Shown piece after piece: positions 31,797-40,245 of a stretch of 46,169 bases of DNA (position 1 is its first letter; every line of letters starts with the position of its first letter). Location: the NCBI GenBank assembly GCA_003560915.1, contig PWJM01000181.1:1-46169 (forward strand), read 5' to 3'. The notes below the pieces were generated by a model, which saw only the letters and a program-made list of their open reading frames with translations, searched no databases and was not told where the DNA came from. Origin of the DNA: Syntrophomonadaceae bacterium. Its GTDB lineage: Bacteria > Bacillota > Dethiobacteria > SKNC01. The translations under genes and the position numbers were made by a program.

Positions 31797-32861
31797 TTAC
31801 TCCTCCTCCACCTTTTCCGAAACTCCCGCCTCGGAGAAAGTAGCCATTTCATTCAGAATCTTCAAAGAGGCATCTATGATATCCATGGCCAGGGCAGCAC
31901 CTGTTCCTTCTCCCAGGCGCATATTCATGTGAAGCATTGGTTTTAACCCCAGGTAATCCAGCATCGCCCTGTGTCCCGGTTCCTCCGAAAGATGAGAAGC
32001 GATAAGGTAATCTTTAACCTCCGTTTTTAAGGCCACCGCAATTACCGCTGCCGCTCCGGAGATAAAACCGTCAATTACTACTGGAACCCTGTGGGTTCCA
32101 CAGGCTATAATCCCCCCGGTCAGGCCGGCAATTTCATAACCGCCCACTTTGCTCAGGACATCAATAGGGTCAGCAATATCGGGTTTATTGATTTCTACGG
32201 CACGTTTAATGGCATTTATCTTTATGTTCAATCTTTCATCATCTACCCCGGTCCCCCGGCCCACCACTTCCTCTACTTTCTTTCCAGAATAGAGTGAGAT
32301 AATAGCCGTGCTGGGGGTAGTGTTTCCGATTCCCATTTCTCCGATACCAATTAAACCGGCCCCTTTCAATATCACTTCTTCCGCCACTTCAATCCCGTTT
32401 TCAATAGCTTCTACCGCCTGTTCCCGGCTCATAGCCGGGCCACTGCACATATTATTCGTACCATAGGCTACTTTTTTCTTAATTAAAAGAGGCATATCCG
32501 GCAGATCACTGCCCACTCCCATATCCACAATCAAAAGTTCTGCCCCTACGTGCCGGGAAAGAACATTCATGGCCGCCCCGCCGGAAATAAAATTCATTAC
32601 CATCTGGGGAGTCACTTCGCTGGGATAAGCGCTGACTCCTTCCGCCACAACCCCGTGGTCTCCGGCCATAAGTATACATGTTTTTTTGGGAAGGCCTGGC
32701 TTTACCACATTGGTAATCCCGGCAATTTTTTTAGCAATACATTCCATCACCCCCAGGCTGCCTAAAGGTTTGGTCAGGTCATCCAACCTTTCCTGGGTTT
32801 GCTCCATTACTTCTCCGTTAACAGGTAAGATCTTTTGTAGGGTCTCTTGAAACTTTTGCAT
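31797..32861 (-). CDS. cobT: Nicotinate-nucleotide-dimethylbenzimidazole phosphoribosyltransferase
   Basis: A 354-residue CobT, which activates the lower-ligand base in cobalamin assembly. Visible: LDDLTKPLGSLG near the N-terminus, MAGDHGVVAEGVSAYPSEVT, GIGEMGIGNTTPSTA and the EPGHRAMLDYLGLKP end with the catalytic region following. AGGAGG lies 8 nt before ATG 32861. It stands alone behind a cobalamin riboswitch, terminator and strong promoter. No cobS or cobU is in the window. Confidence 0.95.
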   Translation of the reverse strand: MQKFQETLQKILPVNGEVMEQTQERLDDLTKPLGSLGVMECIAKKIAGITNVVKPGLPKKTCILMAGDHGVVAEGVSAYPSEVTPQMVMNFISGGAAMNVLSRHVGAELLIVDMGVGSDLPDMPLLIKKKVAYGTNNMCSGPAMSREQAVEAIENGIEVAEEVILKGAGLIGIGEMGIGNTTPSTAIISLYSGKKVEEVVGRGTGVDDERLNIKINAIKRAVEINKPDIADPIDVLSKVGGYEIAGLTGGIIACGTHRVPVVIDGFISGAAAVIAVALKTEVKDYLIASHLSEEPGHRAMLDYLGLKPMLHMNMRLGEGTGAALAMDIIDASLKILNEMATFSEAGVSEKVEEE

Positions 32862-32910
32862 GTTTATTTCCTCCTATCTTTTTTGTCGCCGAAGTTTAAA
32901 AAATAAAAAA

Positions 32911-32938
32911 CCCCGACCAAAATAAATTTAGGCCGAGG
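32911..32938 (-). terminator. Riboswitch-linked terminator before cobT
   Basis: CCTCGGCC / GGTCGGGG stem (two G-T pairs) around a 12-nt loop, followed by TTTTTTATTTTTT on the minus strand. Confidence 0.75.
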
Positions 32939-32991
32939 ATTTTACCATCATCCTTCAGCAGTTTTCCTCTCCACGGGGAAAACTAACTCAT

Positions 32992-33145
32992 AAACAGGCA
33001 GGTCTCCTGGCTCCCTTTCATCATCCTCCGCCCCTTCCCATTCTTTAAGAACAGTGGGCTAACTACGAAGGACTCCTTGGTTACAGTGGCGGGACCGCCC
33101 GGGATTTTAACCCGATTCCCTATTCTCCACAAACGGCACCTGTTT
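32992..33145 (-). ncRNA. Cobalamin riboswitch 3
   Basis: Minus strand: AGGGAATCGGGTTAAAATCC, GGGCGGTCCCGCCACTGTAA and the B12 box GCCAGGAGACCTGCCTG; P1 pairs AAACAGG with CCTGTTT. A GTTTTCC / GGAAAAC hairpin (32961-32982) lies between it and the terminator. Controls cobT. Confidence 0.92.
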
Positions 33146-33175
33146 AATCTTACTATTTATTTAATTGTCAATAAA

Positions 33176-33204
33176 ATTATATAAATCAATTATGTAATTG
33201 TCAA
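33176..33204 (-). promoter_or_regulatory. Consensus sigma-A promoter of the riboswitch-cobT unit
   Basis: TTGACA (33199-33204), 17 bp, TATAAT (33176-33181) on the minus strand. A 13-bp direct repeat TAATTGTCAATAA at 33162-33174 and 33195-33207 duplicates the -35 region. Confidence 0.8.
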
Positions 33205-33326
33205 TAAGTGAAACCATTTTATTTTTTGGTTATACAAGAATCTTTTTAACATGAGAGCTTCAAAAATGTTTAATTTTTAAAAATATGTTAAAACTATAAA
33301 TAGAAAGAATCCGTGGAGGTGAAAAT

Positions 33327-33590
33327 ATGCGGCTAAATGCCATTGTTCCTCAAGAAGTCCGAGTGGCTGCTCTTTATGACAAGTTAAGCGATGAAGGTTT
33401 TAAACAGAATGATATTAATATTTCTGAACTGGATGAACGGATTGATTTTCGTGATGTGGACCAAAATATCGATTACCAACAATTCCATGATGACAGTTTT
33501 ATGATGGGCTTTGAGGTTCCGGATAATAAGGTAGATAGAATAAAAGACCTTTTTGAAAAAGAAGGAGTCCGGGAAATCTGGTTAAATTAA
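33327..33590 (+). CDS. Small acidic protein of unknown function
   Basis: An 87-residue soluble, acidic protein with no transmembrane segment or cysteine. It has a central region rich in Asp (DERIDFRDVDQNIDYQQFHDD) and a C-terminal helix ending in GVREIWLN. I do not recognise a family. GTGGAGGTGA lies 7 nt before ATG 33327. It is isolated, running against its neighbours, and is followed by a very strong hairpin. Confidence 0.75.
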   Translation: MRLNAIVPQEVRVAALYDKLSDEGFKQNDINISELDERIDFRDVDQNIDYQQFHDDSFMMGFEVPDNKVDRIKDLFEKEGVREIWLN

Positions 33591-33611
33591 AAGGTAGGAA
33601 ATGTTTCCACA

Positions 33612-33648
33612 TAAAAGCTTCATCTGCCAGCGGCAGATGAAGCTTTTA
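33612..33648 (+). terminator. 17-bp perfect hairpin terminator
   Basis: TAAAAGCTTCATCTGCC / GGCAGATGAAGCTTTTA with a 3-nt loop, T-rich on both flanks; it can serve the small acidic gene (+) and the ferredoxin gene (-). Confidence 0.85.
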
Positions 33649-33697
33649 TAAAAATGTGTATCAAGTTATTTAAATAATGATGTTTTATTTTAAAATA

Positions 33698-33871
33698 TTA
33701 CTCAACCTTGATTGCATCCTCAGGGCACTCATCTTCACAGGTGCCGCAATCTGTGCACTCATCATTATCTACAACTGCTATATCATCCACCATAGTAATG
33801 CATTCTGCCGGACACTCATCAACACAGGTGCCACAACCGGTGCATTTTTCCTTTTCCACTATTACTCCCAT
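33698..33871 (-). CDS. 2[4Fe-4S] ferredoxin
   Basis: A 57-residue bacterial-type ferredoxin with two motifs, [15 protein letters not shown] and [15 protein letters not shown], each CxxCxxCxxxCP, and a very acidic surface. It carries low-potential electrons for anaerobic redox enzymes. ATG 33871 is chosen (AGGAGG 9 nt upstream); ATG 33877 would leave only 3 nt. The gene is monocistronic, bounded by the hairpin at 33612-33648. Confidence 0.92.
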   Translation of the reverse strand: MGVIVEKEKCTGCGTCVDECPAECITMVDDIAVVDNDECTDCGTCEDECPEDAIKVE

Positions 33872-34041
33872 TCTCATATCCCTCCTTCTATTTTTTAATT
33901 AAAAAACTTTTGTGCGTCATACGCTCTAAAAATTCCTATTCGACAACAAAATGAAAAATCCTTCTAGAATAAATAGTAAATTTCATCAAAAATGCTCTCC
34001 ATCATAATTGCGTGCAGCTGTACTATTCTTTTCCCTCTACT

Positions 34042-34422
34042 TCAAGGTTTCATAGTAAAACTAAAAGGAAGAAGTTCCTTTACAGATTTAACCATAAGAC
34101 CTTCCGCTCCACCCATGACCACTAAAATATCCGTCCCAAATTCCGCAAGGACCTGTCGGCACTCACCACAGGGAGCTGCCCTATGGAGGCCCGCATAAAC
34201 AGCCACCGCCGTAAACTCCCTACAGCCCTGAGAAACCGCTTTGTAAATACAAACCCTCTCTGCACACATGGTGGAACTGTAAGCAGAGTTTTCAACATTA
34301 CAGCCGGTAAAAATTTGATTATCTTTAGTTAGCAGAGCAGCTCCCACTTTAAATTTGGAGTAGGGAGCATAGGCAAATTCCCTGGCCTCTTCCGCTTTTT
34401 TGAGTAAATCACTGTAATCCAA
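34042..34422 (-). CDS. cdd: Cytidine deaminase
   Basis: A 126-residue zinc enzyme deaminating (deoxy)cytidine to uridine. Zinc and catalytic motifs: TMCAERVC (Cys-Ala-Glu) and APCGECRQVL (PCxxC), the tetrameric-type arrangement. FKVGAALLTKD and GCNVENSAYSSTMCAER match the family. TTG start with GGAG 8 nt upstream, 16 nt after the DUF881 gene, last in the co-directional block as in many Firmicutes (ybeY-dgkA-cdd order). Confidence 0.93.
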   Translation of the reverse strand: MDYSDLLKKAEEAREFAYAPYSKFKVGAALLTKDNQIFTGCNVENSAYSSTMCAERVCIYKAVSQGCREFTAVAVYAGLHRAAPCGECRQVLAEFGTDILVVMGGAEGLMVKSVKELLPFSFTMKP

Positions 34423-34438
34423 TTCTTCAACTCCTGCA

Positions 34439-35485
34439 TTAACCCGAATAACCGGGTAAAGTAAGTTTGTCTACTTTCTCAATTTCAATACGGGGCCCAC
34501 CCCATATCTCATAATATGTTGAAATTATATCCAGGCCGCTGGCCAGGACCTCCGGATTCCCCACGGCTTTTATAATCACAGGGTTAACGGGGATGCTCTT
34601 ATCATTCACCCTTATAATAGAACCAACGCAGCGTATATGAGAAGTAGCGATAATACGCTGGTCTCCTACCGCTACACCCCTGGCCTCGGAGTTAAATAGT
34701 TCGTTTACCAGGTCCCTGATATCGGAATCATGGACAATAGCATCAGAAGTATGGGCATTATCTGCATCATACACCCGGATAATAACTCCCTCTCCAGTCA
34801 TTTCCGCAAACCCTGCCGCCACCCTGGTTTCATAAAGCACAGACCTCAATGAGTTCAATTCATTGGTCAGTATATTAATATGATCCAGGGGATTATGGGT
34901 AGCTATAGGTTTCGCCTGTCCGCTTTCTAACTCCAGCTCAACAATCTGCCGGGGGGAAACATCGCTTTGAAAAGCAGTCTTACTGATTTCCTCCAGAGTA
35001 TCTTCCTCCAATAACCCTTCAGGTTCAACAACAATTCCCGATTCAAAATCATAGGTAATGGTTACGATTAAGTCTGAATCGGTCTCCCTGATCTTTGGAT
35101 CCTGGTTTACCAGCGTCAGGATAATATCCTGCTGGTGGCTTTCGTATTCCCTCAATATAGTTTCCTGCACTGTTCTACCGTTGGTTAAAATGACCTTATA
35201 TAATTCTTCGCTTCCGGAAGCCAAGTTGATCTCATAATAAAAGCGGGACAAAACTTCTATAACCCTTGGCCTTTTATCTACCTCCAATTTTTGAGCCAAT
35301 TGAGAGTTGTATTCTACTATCTCTTCAGCAAATATCTTTTTTTCGTCCAAATTATCTGAAAGTTGTCCCTCCAGAGGCCTTAAAAAATTAATCCCGATGG
35401 TCAGGAGAAGAGTATTTAACACCAAAAGAATAATAGAAAAAAGTAAAAGCTTATTCTCCTTAACATGAACATGTATGGTCTTCAT
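34439..35485 (-). CDS. DUF881-family membrane-anchored protein, extended
   Basis: A 348-residue protein: N-terminal membrane helix (about residues 13-35), then about 160 residues of unknown type, and a C-terminal DUF881 domain (about 205-330): NELNSLRSVLYE, GEGVIIRVYDADN, DLVNELFNSEARGVAVGDQR and IKAVGNPEVL. DUF881 proteins are usually about 240 residues; the insertion between helix and domain is unusual. DUF881 proteins occur near division and sporulation loci, function unproven. It is separated from DUF502 by 136 nt. Confidence 0.78.
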   Translation of the reverse strand: MKTIHVHVKENKLLLFSIILLVLNTLLLTIGINFLRPLEGQLSDNLDEKKIFAEEIVEYNSQLAQKLEVDKRPRVIEVLSRFYYEINLASGSEELYKVILTNGRTVQETILREYESHQQDIILTLVNQDPKIRETDSDLIVTITYDFESGIVVEPEGLLEEDTLEEISKTAFQSDVSPRQIVELELESGQAKPIATHNPLDHINILTNELNSLRSVLYETRVAAGFAEMTGEGVIIRVYDADNAHTSDAIVHDSDIRDLVNELFNSEARGVAVGDQRIIATSHIRCVGSIIRVNDKSIPVNPVIIKAVGNPEVLASGLDIISTYYEIWGGPRIEIEKVDKLTLPGYSG

Positions 35486-35621
35486 TCAATCACTGAATCC
35501 CCTTTACTAAAAAGCTTTAAAAACCCAAGGAAAGATATTTGCAAAATATTACATCATAGTTAATTTCGACATTAGATATAAGAACCCTACAAAAAAAATA
35601 ATTAAGAAATATAAAGCTTTC

Positions 35622-36215
35622 TTAAAGGTTGTTTTCAGGGCTAAAAACCCCACCGGAAATAATCAGTTTTAACCCCTCCTCCACAGACATCTTGAGAAAT
35701 ATGACCTCCTGACTGGGCACTAACACCAACATCCCTGAAGTGGGGTTGGGTGAAGTGGGCACAAAAACATTTAACGTATCCGAATGGGTATTTTCCTGCA
35801 CCTCCCCCCGGCTTTCACCGGTTAAAAAACCCAAAACATAAAGCCCTTTCCTGGGATATTCAATCATAACCACCTTTTTAAAGGCGGTTTTATTCTGCTG
35901 CATAAAGGAATCCACAATTTGCTTAAAAGAGGAGTACACATTTCGCAGCAGGGGAACTCGGAAAAAAACATAATTCATAAATCCCAGTATTTTTCTTCCA
36001 AGAAAATTAGACGTCAAATAACCTACCAAAAAAATAAAAAAAATAGTGACGATAAATCCTAATCCCGGTAATGGACGGCCAAAAATTGGAGCAATTAGAA
36101 AAGATAAAAAACCATCTAAAAAATTAAAAAGCAGCCAGAACACATAAAGAGAACCGACCGAGGGAATTAACACGGCTAAACCAGCAAAAAAATAATTTCT
36201 TATTTTTTTAATCAT
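35622..36215 (-). CDS. DUF502 membrane protein
   Basis: A 197-residue protein with two N-terminal helices (FAGLAVLIPSVGSLYVFWLL and a second near GLGFIVTIFFIFLVGY), then the conserved RVPLLRNVYSSFKQIVDSF and a beta-rich soluble part ending with TSGMLVLVPSQEVIFL, all typical of DUF502. Function unknown. GGAGGTAGTAG precedes ATG 36215 inside the end of dgkA, so it is coupled to that gene. Confidence 0.85.
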   Translation of the reverse strand: MIKKIRNYFFAGLAVLIPSVGSLYVFWLLFNFLDGFLSFLIAPIFGRPLPGLGFIVTIFFIFLVGYLTSNFLGRKILGFMNYVFFRVPLLRNVYSSFKQIVDSFMQQNKTAFKKVVMIEYPRKGLYVLGFLTGESRGEVQENTHSDTLNVFVPTSPNPTSGMLVLVPSQEVIFLKMSVEEGLKLIISGGVFSPENNL

Positions 36216-36218
36216 CTA

Positions 36219-36581
36219 CTACCTCCACAACATTACTATTCTAGGAATAAATATTACCACGCCGGTAATCACAGAAAAAAGTGCTGCGGTTAAAACTGCT
36301 CCCGCTGCTACGTTTTTTGCCACCTGGGCCAAGGGACATATCTCGCTGGTGCATAAATCTACGGTTTTTTCCACTGCTGTATTGAACAGTTCCGCAGCAA
36401 GCACCAGAAAGATCGCATTTAAAACAAACAAAAGCTCCACTGTAGATATCTGTAAATAAAAGCTCAATAAAAGGGCTAAAACGGCTGCTGTAATATGAAA
36501 TCTGAAATTAACCTGGGTCCTTAAAGCATACATTATTCCGTGTAGTGCATAGGGAAAGCTCTTCATCATTTTTTTGAACAT
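36219..36581 (-). CDS. dgkA: Diacylglycerol/undecaprenol kinase
   Basis: A 120-residue three-helix membrane kinase: family marks NFRFHITAAVLALLL, then AIFLVLAAELFNTAVEKTVDLC, with the catalytic Glu and NTAVE. In Gram-positives this enzyme phosphorylates undecaprenol for cell wall synthesis. It follows ybeY by 9 nt, a conserved arrangement. Confidence 0.92.
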   Translation of the reverse strand: MFKKMMKSFPYALHGIMYALRTQVNFRFHITAAVLALLLSFYLQISTVELLFVLNAIFLVLAAELFNTAVEKTVDLCTSEICPLAQVAKNVAAGAVLTAALFSVITGVVIFIPRIVMLWR

Positions 36582-36590
36582 ATCCTCACC

Positions 36591-37064
36591 CTAATCATTA
36601 TTATACACATCATACCCTATTATTTCCATAATTTTCTTCATTTTATTCCACATCAACTTAAATTCTTCATCACTGTGGTGATGGTATGACAAAAGGTGAA
36701 GAAAACCATGAACAAAAAGCATCGCCACTTCCTGGTTGATAGAGTGTCCGGCTTCTTCTGCCTGTTCCCTGGCTTTTTCCAGTGAGACCACAATATCCCC
36801 TAAAAGTATTTCCGGTTCTGTGGAAATATCCTCCCATGGATCTTCCTCCAGGGGGAAAGAAAGAACATCGGCAGCCTGGTCTTTTCCCCTGTATTGTTTG
36901 TTTAAATCCTTAATATAATGATTATCTACAAAACACAAGCTGACTTCAATATCAGCAGAAAGATTTTCTTCCTTAAGCATTTCCTCCGTAATACGTTCCA
37001 GCTGGGACAGAAACGTATTTTCCAGGTGTACTTTATTTTGAAGGTCCCTTATGATTAATGCCAT
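36591..37064 (-). CDS. ybeY: Endoribonuclease YbeY
   Basis: A 157-residue zinc RNase for rRNA maturation and quality control. The zinc motif reads HGFLHLLSYHH against a usual HGxLHLxGYDH: all three histidines are kept, but Gly-Tyr-Asp is Ser-Tyr-His. DVLSFPLEE and LLGDIVVSLEKA are other family segments. Start ATG 37064 overlaps pgpH by 32 nt. Confidence 0.92.
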   Translation of the reverse strand: MALIIRDLQNKVHLENTFLSQLERITEEMLKEENLSADIEVSLCFVDNHYIKDLNKQYRGKDQAADVLSFPLEEDPWEDISTEPEILLGDIVVSLEKAREQAEEAGHSINQEVAMLFVHGFLHLLSYHHHSDEEFKLMWNKMKKIMEIIGYDVYNND

Positions 37065-39192
37065 TCTGTCCCTTCCTTTCTATTTCTGCTTTCAGGTCCT
37101 TTTCCGGATATTCTATCCGGGAATGAAAGATTCCGGAAAGAATGCTGGTCATGGCATCAGCCATCTTATCTAAATCCTTTAAGGTTAAGTCACTTTCATC
37201 CAACTGCCCATCATTGAGCTTTTCTTTAATAATTTTACGAATTAGTCCTTCTACCCTTCCTGACGTAGGTTTGGACATAGCCCTTACCGCAGCCTCAACA
37301 GAATCGGCAATCATAATGATAGCTGCCTCCTTGGTCTGGGGTTTAGGCCCTTCGTAACGGAAATTCTCCTCTGCTACGTTTTCCTTCTTCTCCTTCTCCG
37401 TAGCCTGGTGATAGAAATACGTAACCAAATTTGTCCCGTGATGTTGAGAAATAAAGTCTGTTATTATTTCTGGAAGCCTGGCTTCCCTGGCCATTTCTAT
37501 CCCATCTTTAACATGTGCAGTTATGATCAAAGTACTGAGGCTGGCAGAGATCTTATTGTGAGGGTTGTCATTCACCAGCTGGTTTTCAATAAAAAAGTAA
37601 GGCCGCTTAATTTTCCCTATATCATGATAGTAAGCTCCTACCCTGGACAGCAGGGGATCTGCCCCCACCACCTCTGCAGCTGCTTCAGCCAGGTTGGCTA
37701 CGATAATGCTGTGGTGATAGGTCCCCGGCGCTTTAATCAGCAAGTTTTTCAACAGAGGCTGATTGGGATTGGCCAGCTCCAGTAAGCTTACCGCTGTAGT
37801 CAACCCAAACCCGCTTTCCAAATAAGGAAGCATTCCTATGGCCATTACCGCGGAAAACAGGCCGTTGACCACTCCAAAAACCATTCCTAGACTGAGTTCC
37901 TTGATAAACTCATATTCCAGCTTAAATCCGCTGAAAAAAAGGAAGGTGGAAACGACAATCAAGACATTAACCAGGGCTACATAAAAGCCCGCTTTAGTCA
38001 AATCGGAACGCTGATAAAGCCTGGCCACGCTGTAAGCTGCCACCAAACCGCCCATCAGCCCCATGACGATAAAACGAAATTCACCCCCAAAAATAATACC
38101 GATAAAAATGGCAAAAATTACGTTGAGCAGAATGGCCAACCGGGAATTAAACAGTACTGTAATCAAAATCATTCCCATGGCAATGGGGATCAAATAACCG
38201 GAAATAATTTTTGCAGCTACGATAAAAACCAGGGTAATGATAATTATTATGCTCAGCAGAAGCAGTAGAGAAGGACTGTAAAAAACCTCCGGCTCATGGA
38301 TATACAGGTATATCCCTCCCACCAGGAATATGGCCAGCAACATCAGCGCCAGTCCCAGGATTATATTATAGTCTGCCAGTGTCCTCTGCAGCCCCAGCGC
38401 CTCCAATTGAGCCATATGAGCTTCCGTCACCGTCTCCCCTTCACTGATAATGCGGGTCCCTTTGAGAATCTTTACCGGCTCTACTTCCTGTCGGGCCGCT
38501 TCCCTGGCTCTTTGGGTAACTTCTTCGTTATACAACATGTTTGACCGAACTAGAGGTTTTACCACTTCGGCCATACTGTCCGTCAGCTCTGTCTGATACA
38601 CCAGCAGGTTTACTTCCTGAACTACCTGCCGACGGGCATTTTCCAGCCCCTGCTCCTTTACTCCCTGCTCCATAATCCCTTGAAAAATACCTAAAATATC
38701 ATATTCCAGGGCCTCCAGTTCACTGCGTTCCGTTTTAATAAATACTTCCGCCTGCTGTGAATCTAATTCTTGGGGAAATAATTGAATCAACTGTTCAATC
38801 TTTTCCTCCTCGGAGACCTCCATCTGCCGAATTTCATATATTCCCGCAGTAAAGTCCTGGAATTCCCTGGTTATTTCATCTAAAATGGCCGGCTCAACAT
38901 CAAAAGCCTCTGGAACTGCCGCCGCTGCCTCTTCCTTTAAAAGTTCCGTAGTATAAGGGTCCACAGCCTCCCTGGGAGCGTAAATCGTTGTATGGCTGGG
39001 CCTGCCCACCTCCAGAGTCACCCGGTCGGGAAGCACGGACAAATATAGAATTAAGAATACCACAACGAACAGTGCCAGGGTTAATAGTAAACGCTGCCAC
39101 AAGGATTTCTTTTTTAAGAAGTTAAAACCAGATAACAGCTGAAAACCGGAAAAACTTTTTTTAGGCTCCTTTTGGGGAGTATTAGGTATCAT
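37033..39192 (-). CDS. pgpH: 7TM-HD phosphohydrolase (PgpH type, c-di-AMP phosphodiesterase)
   Basis: A 719-residue membrane protein: one N-terminal helix, a large extracytoplasmic 7TMR-HDED domain (about 60-285), seven helices (about 290-470), and a cytosolic HD domain with H...HD...H: YYHDIGKIKRPYFFIENQ and TDFISQHHGTNL. PgpH-type enzymes degrade the second messenger c-di-AMP. The gene sits between phoH and ybeY, as in many Firmicutes. Confidence 0.93.
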   Translation of the reverse strand: MIPNTPQKEPKKSFSGFQLLSGFNFLKKKSLWQRLLLTLALFVVVFLILYLSVLPDRVTLEVGRPSHTTIYAPREAVDPYTTELLKEEAAAAVPEAFDVEPAILDEITREFQDFTAGIYEIRQMEVSEEEKIEQLIQLFPQELDSQQAEVFIKTERSELEALEYDILGIFQGIMEQGVKEQGLENARRQVVQEVNLLVYQTELTDSMAEVVKPLVRSNMLYNEEVTQRAREAARQEVEPVKILKGTRIISEGETVTEAHMAQLEALGLQRTLADYNIILGLALMLLAIFLVGGIYLYIHEPEVFYSPSLLLLLSIIIIITLVFIVAAKIISGYLIPIAMGMILITVLFNSRLAILLNVIFAIFIGIIFGGEFRFIVMGLMGGLVAAYSVARLYQRSDLTKAGFYVALVNVLIVVSTFLFFSGFKLEYEFIKELSLGMVFGVVNGLFSAVMAIGMLPYLESGFGLTTAVSLLELANPNQPLLKNLLIKAPGTYHHSIIVANLAEAAAEVVGADPLLSRVGAYYHDIGKIKRPYFFIENQLVNDNPHNKISASLSTLIITAHVKDGIEMAREARLPEIITDFISQHHGTNLVTYFYHQATEKEKKENVAEENFRYEGPKPQTKEAAIIMIADSVEAAVRAMSKPTSGRVEGLIRKIIKEKLNDGQLDESDLTLKDLDKMADAMTSILSGIFHSRIEYPEKDLKAEIERKGQNGINHKGPSK

Positions 39193-39235
39193 AATAAACC
39201 TTCCTTTTTGAATAATTCTCAGCAGTCATTGTTGT

Positions 39236-40216
39236 TTATTCCGTATTTGCCTCATATCTCTCATACGCTTTAATAATCTTCTGTACCAGGGGGTGCCTGA
39301 CCACATCTTTTTCTGTGAAAAAAACAATTTCAATCCCGGGTATATCCGGTAAAATTTTAGGTATCTGCGCCAACCCCGAAAATTTTCCTTTGGGCAGATC
39401 GATCTGAGTAATATCTCCGGTAATCACCGCTTTTGCACCAAACCCCAACCGGGTTAAAAACATTTTCATCTGTTCTGCTGTAGAGTTCTGGGCTTCGTCC
39501 AAAATAATAAAAGAGTCATCCAGTGTCCTTCCCCTCATGTATGCCAGCGGAGCGACTTCGATAATACCCTTTTCCACGTATTTCTGGAAGGTATCTACTC
39601 CTAACAAATCATAAAGAGCATCATATAACGGCCTCAGGTAGGGATCAATTTTTTCCTGAAAATCACCCGGCAAAAACCCCAAATGTTCCCCTGCTTCCAC
39701 CGCCGGACGGGTCAATACCAGCCTGTGTACCTCTTTATTCTTCAGACTGGCAATAGCCATAGCCATGGCCAGATAAGTCTTGCCGGTTCCAGCAGGGCCA
39801 ATGCCAAAAACAATATCGTTATTTCTTATTGCGGTTACATACTTCTTCTGTCCCATAGTTTTAGGCTTAATTTTTTTCCCCCGGGTTGTAACATAAACTA
39901 GATCAGAAAACACTTCCTCCATTTTATCCCCCTGGTTCTGCTTCACCATATTGATAGCATAACTGATTTCTGAGGGGGTAAGGGCATTTCCCTTTCTCAG
40001 TAATTCTTGAAGCTGTTCAATTAAAAATGATACTCTTTTAATTTCCTGAGGTTGTCCCTGTAGAAGCAAAAACTCTCCCCTGGGAATTAGAGTAATTTTG
40101 AAAGCGCTCTCAATAAGATTTAGATTTTCATCCAGCCTGCCCAGTAAATTTAATGCTTCTTCCTGGTCTTTAAACAGAATCTTGTGCTCCTTCTGGTTAT
40201 GATGATCCAGGGTCAA
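39236..40216 (-). CDS. phoH: PhoH-family ATPase
   Basis: A 326-residue P-loop protein: Walker A GIGPAGTGKTYLA, Walker B DSFIILDEAQNSTAEQM, and the arginine-bearing GDITQIDLPKGKFSG. The N-terminal part has a KH-like fold, common in PhoH, suggesting RNA binding. TTG start after AGGAGGGA. It follows yqfD by 29 nt. Confidence 0.92.
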   Translation of the reverse strand: MTLDHHNQKEHKILFKDQEEALNLLGRLDENLNLIESAFKITLIPRGEFLLLQGQPQEIKRVSFLIEQLQELLRKGNALTPSEISYAINMVKQNQGDKMEEVFSDLVYVTTRGKKIKPKTMGQKKYVTAIRNNDIVFGIGPAGTGKTYLAMAMAIASLKNKEVHRLVLTRPAVEAGEHLGFLPGDFQEKIDPYLRPLYDALYDLLGVDTFQKYVEKGIIEVAPLAYMRGRTLDDSFIILDEAQNSTAEQMKMFLTRLGFGAKAVITGDITQIDLPKGKFSGLAQIPKILPDIPGIEIVFFTEKDVVRHPLVQKIIKAYERYEANTE

Positions 40217-40245
40217 TAAACTGATCCCTCCTAAAATATATTTAA

